A stretch of 64,000 bases of DNA. Source: an uncultured Agathobacter sp. GTDB taxonomy: Bacteria; Bacillota; Clostridia; Lachnospirales; Lachnospiraceae. This document shows, in pieces, positions 33,538 through 43,008 of the stretch (positions within the stretch are counted from its first letter, which is position 1; every line of letters starts with the position of its first letter). Under the pieces are notes generated by a model. It was not told the DNA's origin. It ran no database searches and was given only the letters and a program-made list of their open reading frames with translations. The position numbers and the translations under genes were made by a program. The DNA is taken from the NCBI GenBank assembly GCA_910587655.1, contig CAJUND010000014.1, positions 14,221 to 78,220 of the forward strand, in the 5' to 3' direction.

Positions 33538-34084
33538 TATTAAAAATAATTATTTCATTCTTGTCATCATTGCAAATAACCCCACGCAGATAATAGGAAG
33601 GATGTCCGCTTGCACATATATCATATGCCAGCACCTTATAGGAATCCTCCACCCCTTCATGGAAAAGCGATTTCAGATTATCCAGACCTTCATCCTCCAG
33701 AAATTCCGTGGTCACTTTTTCATCAAATACATACCAGAAAAATATATCCCGCATATGCTCCGCTTCCTCTTCCTGAAAAAATGCCAGGTATGCTTCTTTC
33801 ATGTCCTGATACTTTTCCGCATCCAACGTAAAGGAAATACCAGCTATGTTATCAAAAAAACCATCATAATAAATATATCTGGGATTCTCTGCGCTGACCG
33901 GCAGCTTTTCCGGAAAAAAGCCAGTGAATTCATATTTCGGATCAGGATTCGCCAAACGCAAAAACTGGTCAGAACTTATAAACCACCTCCTCGGCCACGC
34001 CCTTCCCCATAAAAAATATATGAGCAAAAGAATACAGGGCACTGCTATGCAGACTTTCTTTTTTATTTTCCCGTGCTTTTTCAT
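33494..34084 (-). CDS. Array partner protein G: single-pass membrane protein, paralogous family
   Basis: A 196-residue protein with a membrane segment (IAVPCILLLIYFLWGRAWPR) and an extracellular domain, nearly identical to the protein at 30533. Its ATG overlaps the stop codon of the large surface protein by four bases (ATGA), so it is translated in step with it. This is the arrangement expected for a cognate immunity or accessory protein of the large protein, though no sequence feature proves that role. Confidence 0.78.
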   Translation of the reverse strand: MKKHGKIKKKVCIAVPCILLLIYFLWGRAWPRRWFISSDQFLRLANPDPKYEFTGFFPEKLPVSAENPRYIYYDGFFDNIAGISFTLDAEKYQDMKEAYLAFFQEEEAEHMRDIFFWYVFDEKVTTEFLEDEGLDNLKSLFHEGVEDSYKVLAYDICASGHPSYYLRGVICNDDKNEIIIFNIVDGIRNEKRDTEI

Positions 34085-37000
34085 ATGGATTTTACCAGCC
34101 TTTCAAACCACGAATCATAAAACTGTTTTTCCGCCCCTTTTTTCCATGTGACGGTGTCCTCCAGCCAGCCGTACAGCTCATATCCCTGTGCCAGACCGAG
34201 CATGTCCTGCTTCTTCAGCCCGTCTGTCAAAGGAAAATCATAGTAATCAATCAGGTAATACCTGAAATCCATGGTATATTTCTCTGCTTCCGGATCATAT
34301 ACACAGTGCAGGGTGATTCCCGCATCCGCATCATTGAAAGTTCCAAATGCCGCTATATTGTTCATTATGGAAGCAATTGTGGACAGGTCAATCTTTTTAT
34401 TTGAATCAAAATAAAGACAGCCATCCATCTTTTTGTCCGGGGATACGGAAAGATAAACCTCCGTATTATACTGGTTCAATACACTTTCTACCGCTTTCAT
34501 GGTTTTGTGCAGGTTCTTTTCAAGGTGGTTCTTTGCGGAATTCGTGCCCGATGTTCCTTTTAGAATACAATGTTCAGCCGAAATATATTTTCTTGTAAAC
34601 CCTTTTTCCCATGCCGCCTCTTTTCCTCCGTTACCTGATATATAAGTGAGAAAGCATTCTTCTGCCATCGGATCCCAGCTAAGGGAAGTGGCAGGAGACG
34701 GAACCGGATATGGCAGCACCTGATTCTGTGGATCCCCAGTCTGAAAACCATCGGGTTCCACTGTAACAAGTGCAATCGCTATTTTAATTAGAGTGTTTTC
34801 CGCCGCATAGGCTGCTTTTTCCAGGAGAGTTGTTTGATCCAGACAATCGGCAAACAGACCGTGTATTCTGGCATCCCCATATGCGTCCCTTGGTTCTATT
34901 TTCTCATTAAATCTATGACTTTGTCTTTTGTCCTCCCCTCCACTATACTCCCCGCGTTTGATATTATACTTATTGTACAAAAACCGATTGGAATACGGCA
35001 CATAACCCATTTTCTCGAAATGCTGGCTTCCGTCCCTGTTCAGTGTCCCGTCCACATATATAAACTGTTTTGACAGCTTTCCGTATACCTTTGAATGGAA
35101 CAAAGTGCATGAATAAACATTTCCATCTATCACGTAACTTTCGACAACCGGATCCCCTCCCATCGCATCATAGTCACTGATTCCGTCACCGTCACTGTCT
35201 GCCTTATTTGGATCCGTATATACAATTTGTCCGTTTGACAGGCGCATCCCGTTTGTCTCATACACATCGCACAGCCCGTCACCGTCACTGTCTTTCCCAT
35301 CCACGGAACCGGCACTGCCTCCTCTCATTCCCGAAGTAATTTTTTCAACATCTGCAGCTTTTTTTGCGTAATAATATCTACCGAAAGTTTCATCTGCAAT
35401 CCTTCTCATTAAATCCCCTTTTTCATCTCCCACATTAATGCAATACATCTGGATTCCATACCGCTGAGCCTTTGCAATGTATTCATTTACCATATCTTCC
35501 TTCAAGTACCTGTCCCCATCAAGAATCAAAACAAAAATTTTCTTCCTTGAACTGGCATCCGAATTTAACAAATCTAACCCTACATAAAGAGGCGACGTCG
35601 GAATCCCGCGTCGTTCATATCCAATGCAGGCACCCAGCGATCTCTTCAGGGCAGATTTATCGTTTGTCAAATAAAAACCATCGCTTCTATCCCAATTATC
35701 CCACCAGTAGCCCACTCTGTCATTTTCCGATACTGCATCAATAAAGTTATACATCGCCATCCTTATTATCTGATTGGCTTCCTCTTTATCTGATGGTCCT
35801 GAAAACAGAAAAACATCATAATATTCCCTCCCACCATAATCTATTTGTTCACGAATACTATCCAGCCATATCTGCTTATTCACGATAAAATATGTAGAAA
35901 AATGCGTAGTCTTATAAGTGATGGTATTGTTCTTTTTATCCAGGACGGAATCTTCCAGCAGCACATAATTATCGTTTTCCTCATCATACCACATCATACA
36001 CAGGTCATCTTCCTTACTATCCCCCAGTGCACTTTCATCATATGTAAACGTAATGTCGGCAGTCTTGAATTTGACATCCGTGGAAATTTCAACCGGTACC
36101 CCGACCAGTCCCACCACATCCGACGACCTCATGTCAAGGTCGTAGGTATCCATAATGGAAACCCGGCTGTCTATGTATCCGTCACATGCCAGCTTTACGG
36201 ATACTTCCGTAATGCCTTCTTTTTCATCTGATTCGATTTTCTGAGTGCAGGTCTGCATGACCTTTTCTTTTCCGTCCAGAATTCCATTCCCGTCTGTATC
36301 CGGTTTTGTCGGGTCAAATCCGAGTTCCATGTCTTCCCGGTCATTCAGGCCGTCCATATCCGTGTCCGCCAGAAGGGGATTTGTATGGTATACTATGACT
36401 TCTTCCCCATCCTTTAATCCGTCACCGTCCGTGTCTTCCTGAAAACAGTTTGTCCCCTGCTTTATCTCAGCCATATTATTCAGACCGTCTTTGTCCGTAT
36501 CTTCTTTGTCATCTGTCGTCCCGTTGCTGTCCGTATCCTTAAGCACTGGATCTGTTCCGGTTTTCAGAAATTCATCATAATCTGATAATCCGTCCCCGTC
36601 TGTATCCGCCTTGTTTTTATCCGTTCCGAGAATATCCTCGTAATAATTGCACAGTCCGTCACTGTCACTGTCCGACATGTCCGCATCAGTGCCGTCCAGA
36701 TTGGAACTTTCATAATTCATCAGTTCAGCTTTTTCCGTCACCTTTTTCCCGGAGTCCAGCAGAGCCGTGACCGTCACTTTGTTATAGCCGATGGACAGAC
36801 CGAAATCCTCCAGTTTCCAGTTTTCTTTTTTGTCAATGCTGCGGGAAAGAACTTTGTTTCCCTTTATATCCGTAACTTCACAGAAAAGTTCCTTTACCTT
36901 TTCCAGTTCTGACACTGTCCCTGCCAGAGAGTCCGTCTTTTTGTCCACAATATACCAGCCGGCATTTTCATTGCAGGTAAAACCATCCGTCTTTATGGTA

Positions 37001-37887
37001 AGGACTGTCTCTTTACTATCCTCGTCCGTACTGTCTTTATCCGTGTCTTCCTCTCCTGCACTGTCTGTATAGGAATAAAGCTTATAACCGGACGGTTCGT
37101 CCCCCTTTTTCCCATCCTGTCCGTTAAAACCGAAGCTGACAGAGCCTGACGCCGGAATACTGCTGTTATATCCCGCGTTTTTTATGACATAGTGGTTTCC
37201 CTCATGGCTGTCAATTACACCATTCCAGATATTTGTAATCTCCCTGTCAAAGTCAAATTCAAGAATCCAGTCCTCAAGCACCGTATCCGTACTGTTTCTT
37301 ATTTCGATTTCCCCGGTGAACCCGCCGTCCCATTCGCTGTTTACGCGGTAGGAAACTGTATAATCTTCTTCCTGCACATGTTCCAGGCTTCCCCTGAGCC
37401 GGTATTCCTTCGGGAATCCCGGAAAGTTTTCCTGCCCGCTGATGCCGAAGGACACGCTTTTTCCCGGCTCAATGTCCTGGTTCCACCCGGCGTTTTTTAT
37501 GACACAGCCGTCTGCTGTCTGTCCGCTGGTAACAGCATTCCATATGTTTGTAATTTTTCCTGCGAATGGTATTTCGAGCATCCAGTTTTCAATTATGGTG
37601 TCCCTGGTGTTCCTGATTTCAATGTCAGCGTTGTAACCGCCCTCCCAGTGTGCAGAAAGGGTGAATGTGACCCTGAAATTTTTCCCTTCATATATGTCTT
37701 CCGTGGTTTTCCCGTCCCACCCGGCCGCTGCCCGGTCCGCCTCCTACAGGTCCTGCGGAACCGGGACTGCTGTTTCTTCCTGCGGTCCGGCTGCTTTGCT
37801 GTTTACAGCCGCCCCGGCAGGAACGGATGTGGCAGTGACTGCGGCGGCAAGTATGGCTGCCACAAGTTTTTTTAATTTTTTTCTCAT
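34081..37887 (-). pseudogene. Large secreted modular protein (CBM2-like, TSP3, vWA, conserved C-terminal domain), interrupted by an amber codon
   Basis: From ATG 37887 (AAGGAG seven bases upstream) a signal peptide is encoded: MRKKLKKLVAAILAAAVTAT then SVPAGAA. Codon 48 is TAG (37744-37746); the same frame then continues for 1220 codons to 34081. Modules by position in the full frame: two CBM2-like beta domains (about 66-150 and 176-270; WEGGYNADIEIRN, ITNIWNAV, KNAGYNSSIPASGSVSFGFN), an Ig-like stretch, thrombospondin-3-like calcium repeats (about 390-545; DTDGDGLSDYDEF), a vWA-like domain lacking a proper MIDAS (about 665-860), a second calcium-repeat block (KDSDGDGLCDVYE), and a C-terminal domain with DADAGITLHC, YYLIDYYDF and LGLAQGYELYG ending FYDSWFERLVKSI. 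Without readthrough, only an ATG at 37581 inside the first CBM2-like domain remains, giving no signal peptide. Expected cell-surface or secreted protein. Confidence 0.7.
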
Positions 37888-37930
37888 TTTCATTCTCCTT
37901 GGTCCGTTGCTGGTTTTCAGATATATCAGG

Positions 37931-37960
37931 ATGTTACCATATATGATGAAATACTGTCAA
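37931..37960 (-). promoter_or_regulatory. Promoter of the large surface protein operon
   Basis: On the minus strand TTGACA (37955-37960), 18 bases, TAACAT (37931-37936), about 44 bases before the ATG. Confidence 0.7.
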
Positions 37961-37990
37961 CTTATTTTATGGGTGCCTGAAATATTAATG

Positions 37991-38030
37991 TGACCTGAAG
38001 TGTATTTTTTTGACGTGAACTGTATTTTTT
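37991..38030 (-). repeat. Two tandem 20-bp repeats upstream of the surface-protein promoter
   Basis: TGACCTGAAGTGTATTTTTT (37991-38010) is followed directly by TGACGTGAACTGTATTTTTT (38011-38030), 18 of 20 bases identical, and by a further GACA. They lie 30 bases upstream of the -35 box and could be activator sites. Confidence 0.6.
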
Positions 38031-38031
38031 G

Positions 38032-38071
38032 ACACAAAAAACCACAGCCGGTATACAACCCCGGCTGTGGT
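38032..38071 (-). terminator. Terminator of the alkaline phosphatase gene
   Basis: ACCACAGCCGG (38041-38051) pairs perfectly with CCGGCTGTGGT (38061-38071); on the minus strand TTTTTTG follows. Confidence 0.9.
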
Positions 38072-38100
38072 TCAGATTTTTTATATTTTTTATGCACTAT

Positions 38101-39720
38101 TTATCTGACCCCCGTCAGTTCCGCCATCTTTTTGTAAATCTCAGTATTATCATAATACCCTTCAAATTTCTCCTGACCGGCGCCCATGGCGAAAAATGCA
38201 GCCGGCAGCCCCGTATGGCTGTAACTTGTAAATCCGATACCGCATTTACTGTTCAGGATATGCATAATGGTAACCGTAAACGGATCATGGGAACCATAAA
38301 GTTCATATTCCTTCTGCGTCAGTTTTTTGTCTTTTTTGGCTGTCATGGTCTTTTTATACGCAGCCTTTAATTTCTGCAGTTCATAATCAGTCAGTACCAG
38401 GCTTTTTGATGCAGCTCCTGCCGGATGCTTATCCGTACTGTCCATTTCAACCGAATCATCCGCCTTTATACCCGCATCTTTTTCCGTTACAAGGCCAAAC
38501 AGTTTTGTCACATCTTTCATCGCCCGGTTAAAGCCCGTCTTCTTCTTTTTGTATTTTTTCACATATTTATTATAGAACTTCCGGAAGCTTATTTTCTGTT
38601 TGGATAAATTCTGTAAATAGGTATTATAATTTGTTCCCGCAGATCCGATTGACATACCGCCGGTTTCATGGTCGCCGGTTACAAGGATCAGGGTTTCACC
38701 GGGATGTTTCTGATAAAAAGCAACGGCTTCATCCACGGCGTCTGAAAATGCCCTGGTATCATTCATTGCTGTAACTGCATCATTTGCATGGCAGGCCCAG
38801 TCAATTTTACCGCCCTCCACCATCATAAAAAATCCCTTATCATTATTTTCAGAAAGACAGTCAATGCCTTTGGAAACATAACTGGAAAGCGCCCATTCAT
38901 CATCATCACGGTCAATTTCATAATTCATGGAATCTGAATCAGCCAGATGCTCATCAATGATTATCACTTTTCCTGTTTCCGGCGTTACTTTTTTCGCCTC
39001 TTTTTGTGTCTTTACCACGGTATACCCTGACTTTTCAGCCAGTTTGTATAAATCCTTTTTATTTTCTTTTTCTCCTGTCGGTTTCCGAAGCGCTCCGCCT
39101 GCAAAATATTCAAAATCGCTTTTTACCAGTTCCCTGCCAATTTCATAATAACTGGAACGGCTCTTCTGATGACTGTAGAAAGCCGCCGGGGTTGCATGAT
39201 TTAAATTAACGCTCGAAACAATGCCAATCTTATACCCAAACTGCTTCTTTAATTTTTCTGCGATGGTCTCATATGATTTTGTGGCATTTTCATTCATATT
39301 GATTCTGCCCGAATAGGTCCTGTATCCCGTTGATATGGCAGTCGCCGCAGACGCAGAATCCGGACAGTAGGATGTGCTGCTGTAGGTCTGTGCGCTTCCA
39401 GTTACAGGAAATTCCAGAAATCCCAGCATATCATCTGACTTGGTTAAAATTGTTTTGTCATCCTTACTGCCCATACTCGTTTTGTTTACAAGGGCGTTCA
39501 GATAGTAATTGGTACATTCAATTTGGGGATAGGACATACCGTCGCCGATAAATAAAAAGATATACTTTGGCTTTTGGGAAGCATCTTCTTTAAGGGAAAC
39601 TGTTTGTGTGAAATTTGCGGCATTTGAGTTTACCGACGGTTTTGTGCTGCTGCATGCGGCAATAGCTGTCATAATAACAAACATAGCGCATACTGCTGCA
39701 CAAATCTTTTTCATTCGCAT
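38101..39720 (-). CDS. Alkaline phosphatase, lipoprotein
   Basis: A 539-residue secreted phosphomonoesterase of the PhoA-like superfamily, releasing phosphate from organic esters outside the cell. A lipoprotein signal ends in TAIAAC with Cys near residue 24. The metal site shows LFIGDGMSYPQIE, the catalytic Ser lies in CPDSASAATAISTG, further metal ligands in EGGKIDWACHANDA and VTGDHETGGMSIG, and a last His in FTSYSHTGLPAAFFAMG. I place the start at ATG 39720 with AGGAG upstream; the longer frame from 39963 covers the 3' end of the neighbouring gene antisense to no purpose. No Pho box was identified. Confidence 0.93.
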   Translation of the reverse strand: MRMKKICAAVCAMFVIMTAIAACSSTKPSVNSNAANFTQTVSLKEDASQKPKYIFLFIGDGMSYPQIECTNYYLNALVNKTSMGSKDDKTILTKSDDMLGFLEFPVTGSAQTYSSTSYCPDSASAATAISTGYRTYSGRINMNENATKSYETIAEKLKKQFGYKIGIVSSVNLNHATPAAFYSHQKSRSSYYEIGRELVKSDFEYFAGGALRKPTGEKENKKDLYKLAEKSGYTVVKTQKEAKKVTPETGKVIIIDEHLADSDSMNYEIDRDDDEWALSSYVSKGIDCLSENNDKGFFMMVEGGKIDWACHANDAVTAMNDTRAFSDAVDEAVAFYQKHPGETLILVTGDHETGGMSIGSAGTNYNTYLQNLSKQKISFRKFYNKYVKKYKKKKTGFNRAMKDVTKLFGLVTEKDAGIKADDSVEMDSTDKHPAGAASKSLVLTDYELQKLKAAYKKTMTAKKDKKLTQKEYELYGSHDPFTVTIMHILNSKCGIGFTSYSHTGLPAAFFAMGAGQEKFEGYYDNTEIYKKMAELTGVR

Positions 39721-39740
39721 AAATAATTCTCCTTTCTGCC

Positions 39741-40328
39741 TTACACCATTCCACCTAAATGCGAGAGAATATATCCCACCGCAACAGCAGCAGAAAGCAC
39801 AAGCGCGCCAACCGTGGTTCCCAGAAGCCAGCCTGTGGAAACCGGCTTTTTCTCGTAGGAAACCTTCTTTACCGTCTTTGCCTGCATCGGTACATACGCA
39901 GCCATCGGATTTGGCATGGAAACAGCTGTAAACTTCCGCTTTGCAAAATACCCCGCCGTCCATGCCGGCATCGCATTTACGGATACCTGTTCCAGATGAA
40001 GCTTAGTTTTTGCATAGCTTCTCATTTCAAGCAGAAGCTCTCTGCCCCACTCTCTTTTTTGAAACAGCGGAAGAACATACAGCATCGTAATATGCCCTTC
40101 CCTCTGCATCCCGGACATGGCAACAAGCTGGTTCTGCTCGAACCCGCCCCATAACACAAGCCTGCCCTGCTGCATCATCTGCCCGATATTCTCCTGGTTC
40201 ACATAACTGGAAAAAAAGTCAAGCGTCTGCTGGTCCTTAATCTGGTTCCCATAACAGTAGTGAAATACTCCGCTGGCAAGTGCAACCGCCTGGGGCATTT
40301 CTTCAATCGTTAAAATTTTAATTTCCAT
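39741..40328 (-). CDS. GNAT-like acetyltransferase with C-terminal membrane segment
   Basis: A 195-residue protein. Residues 1-140 have a GNAT fold pattern (MSGMQREGHITMLYVLPLFQ, then GRELLLEMRSYAKTKLHL at the acetyl-CoA loop). A basic linker and one membrane helix (GTTVGALVLSAAVAVGYILS) follow, so the enzyme is probably tail-anchored. It begins directly after the recD2 stop codon and is cotranscribed with it. The acceptor is unknown. Confidence 0.75.
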   Translation of the reverse strand: MEIKILTIEEMPQAVALASGVFHYCYGNQIKDQQTLDFFSSYVNQENIGQMMQQGRLVLWGGFEQNQLVAMSGMQREGHITMLYVLPLFQKREWGRELLLEMRSYAKTKLHLEQVSVNAMPAWTAGYFAKRKFTAVSMPNPMAAYVPMQAKTVKKVSYEKKPVSTGWLLGTTVGALVLSAAVAVGYILSHLGGMV

Positions 40329-42551
40329 TTATTCTACCTTTCCTTCCAGCAGCCGGTCCCTAAGACCGCTGTAACGTTTCTGCTGCGCATTATTTTCAAT
40401 CATCTGGAAAAACGCCGAGTCGTTCCCTACTATAGTAACACATTTTTTCGCTCTTGTAACTGCTGTATATAATAAATTCCGGTTCATTAACATCCTCGGT
40501 CCCGAAAGCAGGGGAATAACCACTGCCGGATATTCCGACCCCTGCGATTTATGAATGGTAACCGCATAGGCAAGTTCCAGTTCCTCCAGCTGTTTATACG
40601 GATATTCCACCGTCCGTCCTTCATCAAAAACTATGGTAAAGGTTTCTGCGTAGTCGTTAATTTCCTCAATAATTCCAGTGTCACCGTTAAATATTCCGGT
40701 TCCTTTGTCAATTGCAAGGCCGTATTTACTGCGGATTTCCCATTCCAGCTGGTAATTATTTTTTACCTGCATCACCTTGTCACCCTCGCGGAAAATAACG
40801 GAGCCGTGTTCCTTTTCCTTCTTTTTTTTATCCGGGGGATTCAGGTAACTCTGCAGAACGGAATTTAGCCGCTCCACACCTAAAAGTCCTTTCCGCATCG
40901 GCGTAAGCACCTGGATATCATAAGATGTTGCATCCACAAACCTGGGCAGTTTCTGCACAATTAACTGCAATGTCACATTAATGATTTTATCCGCATCATA
41001 CCTTTTTAAAAAGAAAAAATCCATACTTTTATTATCAAGAACCACCGGTTCCCCGCGGTTAATTTTGTGGGCATTTACAATAATATCGCTTGTGCTTGCC
41101 TGACGGAAAATTTTCTTCAGCTCCACAGTGTGAAAAATGCCGGAATCAATAATATCCTTAAGTACACTTCCTGCCCCGACACTCGGAAGCTGGTTGACGT
41201 CCCCGACAAGTATCATTCTGGTACCCGCAACCACCGCCTTTAAAAGAGAATTCATCAGGGAAATATCCACCATGGACATTTCGTCAATAATAATTACATC
41301 CGTCTCCAGCGGATTCTGTTCATTGCGCTGAAATCCTTCTTTACCTTCCATACCGCCGTTTAATTCCAGCATCCGGTGTATGGTACGCGCCTCAAAACCG
41401 GTCGTTTCGCTCATCCGCTTTGCCGCGCGCCCTGTCGGCGCCGCCAGAAAAATATCATATCCCTCCATCTCAAAATACCGGATAATGGTATTAATCGTCG
41501 TGGTTTTTCCGGTTCCCGGTCCTCCGGTAATGACTAAAAGCCCGTTTCTTACCGCCTCCTTGACCGCAGTAAGCTGGTGCTCCTCCAGCTCCATTTCTGT
41601 CTGTTTTTCTATCTGCCGGATTCTTTCTTCTATCTCAATATCCGGCACATCAAATCCCTGGTCGAGCATCTGCAGTCTTGCCGCAGTATTGGACTCCATA
41701 TAAAAATATGCCGCGGAATAAATCTGGGTAACCTCCCCCTGCTGGCGCATAATGATTTTACGTTCCATCGCCAGGTTCATATAATGCGGTTCTATATGCT
41801 CCGCTCCGATATCCAGAAGCGAAGCTGTACGTTCTGTAAGCTCCGGCTTCGGCAGAAAGGTGTGTCCTTCCCCGGACGCCTGCAGCAGCGCATACAGGAT
41901 TCCGCTGCGAATCCGAAAATCCGAGTCTGTCCGGATACCGACACGGGAAGCAATTTCATCCGCCGTACGGAACCCCACCCCGGCCACATCATCCGCCATG
42001 CGGTATGGATTTTCCTTAATGATTCCGTAAATTTCCTGTCCGTATGTATTATAAATTTTAACGGCAAGCGTCGTGCTGATTCCATACTGCTGTAAAAAAA
42101 TCATTGCCTGGCGCAGGTCACGCTTTTCATTTACCTGGTCGGCAATCTCCATCGCCTTGTTTTTGCTGATTCCCTTGACCTCGGCAAGTCTCTCCGGCTC
42201 CTCCTCGATAATCCGGAACGTATCCTGCTTAAATCTGCGCACAATCCGCGCTGCAAGCGCAATCCCAATTCCCTTAATTGCACCGGAACCAAGATAACGC
42301 TCAATCGCCACCTCATCCTGCGGGGCTTTTTCCTCGAAGCTTTTTACCGAAAACTGCCGCCCATATGTCGGATGGTCTGTAAATTCCCCCTGCGCTTCGA
42401 TGTTTTCCCCTTCTGCAATATCCGGAAATATGCCTACACAGGTAAGCTCCTCCTCGCCGCAGACCAGAACCAGAACTGTATAACCATTTTCCGTATTCCG
42501 GTAAATCATGTGGTCCACGTATCCATTGATTGTTTCCAGCTGCTGCTCCAA
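40329..42551 (-). CDS. recD2: ATP-dependent RecD-like DNA helicase
   Basis: A 5'-3' superfamily 1B DNA helicase acting in DNA repair in organisms without, or alongside, RecBCD. It shows the RecD2-specific N-terminal OB and helix-hairpin-helix regions (GIGIALAARIVRRF, VKGISKNKAMEIADQV, VAGVGFRTADEIA), then Walker A GGPGTGKTTT (about residue 346), motif II IIIDEMSMVD, motif III VGDVNQLPSVGAGSVL, and motif VI AYAVTIHKSQGSEYPAVV. The length of 740 is standard. I choose the TTG at 42551, eight bases after GGAGG, over the TTG at 42566 which overlaps the ribosome site. Confidence 0.94.
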   Translation of the reverse strand: MEQQLETINGYVDHMIYRNTENGYTVLVLVCGEEELTCVGIFPDIAEGENIEAQGEFTDHPTYGRQFSVKSFEEKAPQDEVAIERYLGSGAIKGIGIALAARIVRRFKQDTFRIIEEEPERLAEVKGISKNKAMEIADQVNEKRDLRQAMIFLQQYGISTTLAVKIYNTYGQEIYGIIKENPYRMADDVAGVGFRTADEIASRVGIRTDSDFRIRSGILYALLQASGEGHTFLPKPELTERTASLLDIGAEHIEPHYMNLAMERKIIMRQQGEVTQIYSAAYFYMESNTAARLQMLDQGFDVPDIEIEERIRQIEKQTEMELEEHQLTAVKEAVRNGLLVITGGPGTGKTTTINTIIRYFEMEGYDIFLAAPTGRAAKRMSETTGFEARTIHRMLELNGGMEGKEGFQRNEQNPLETDVIIIDEMSMVDISLMNSLLKAVVAGTRMILVGDVNQLPSVGAGSVLKDIIDSGIFHTVELKKIFRQASTSDIIVNAHKINRGEPVVLDNKSMDFFFLKRYDADKIINVTLQLIVQKLPRFVDATSYDIQVLTPMRKGLLGVERLNSVLQSYLNPPDKKKKEKEHGSVIFREGDKVMQVKNNYQLEWEIRSKYGLAIDKGTGIFNGDTGIIEEINDYAETFTIVFDEGRTVEYPYKQLEELELAYAVTIHKSQGSEYPAVVIPLLSGPRMLMNRNLLYTAVTRAKKCVTIVGNDSAFFQMIENNAQQKRYSGLRDRLLEGKVE

Positions 42552-42583
42552 TCCTCTTTCCTCCAAATATGTACATACACAGC

Positions 42584-42612
42584 AAGGGAGGCTGCCTCAT
42601 ACAGCCTCCCCT
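42584..42612 (-). terminator. Likely terminator of the flagellar rod operon
   Basis: GGGAGGCTG and CAGCCTCCC form a strong stem 20 bases after the FlgJ-like gene. The tail on the minus strand is only weakly T-rich, so confidence is moderate. Confidence 0.5.
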
Positions 42613-42634
42613 TTTAAAACATTATCTGTTGAAT

Positions 42635-42985
42635 TTATGCAGTACCTATATTGCGTTTCATCTGCTCAAAAAGCTGCTGGGTAAGACTTTCGCCAACGTC
42701 GTCCACCAGTTCATCCGCAACCTGCTCAATCACGGTATCCATATACATATCCGTATACTGTGAAGCCACGGAATCCTCTTCTTCTGATTTCAGGGATTTT
42801 TTGATTTCTTTCAGCATCTGCTCCACAAAATAGGATTCAAAATCCTTAATGGCACCCAGTAATTCCTCATCGGAAGAGTCCTTGGAAATCCCTGACAGGG
42901 AATTCTGCACAGAGCCTGCAGCTGCGGAAGAAGATTCTGTTTTTGCCGTATTGTAATATGCTGATGTAATTCCGGAAATATCCAT
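42635..42985 (-). CDS. FlgJ-like rod-binding protein (without muramidase domain)
   Basis: A 116-residue protein matching the N-terminal rod-binding part of FlgJ (LLGAIKDFESYFVEQMLKEI, then YTDMYMDTVIEQVADELVDD and SLTQQLFEQMKRN). The peptidoglycan hydrolase half found in proteobacterial FlgJ is absent, as in many Firmicutes. It is the last gene of an operon with two rod proteins and probably helps to cap or assemble the flagellar rod. Confidence 0.85.
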   Translation of the reverse strand: MDISGITSAYYNTAKTESSSAAAGSVQNSLSGISKDSSDEELLGAIKDFESYFVEQMLKEIKKSLKSEEEDSVASQYTDMYMDTVIEQVADELVDDVGESLTQQLFEQMKRNIGTA

Positions 42986-43008
42986 ATGTAATCCTCCTGT
43001 TATTTAAA

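Noticed and set aside
34081..37581. Treating the large protein as an intact cytoplasmic protein starting at 37581
   Set aside because: The frame continues upstream into a full CBM2-like domain and a signal peptide, broken only by one TAG codon, so the gene begins at 37887.
42635..42985. Full FlgJ muramidase
   Set aside because: Only the rod-binding domain is present; no glucosaminidase domain follows.
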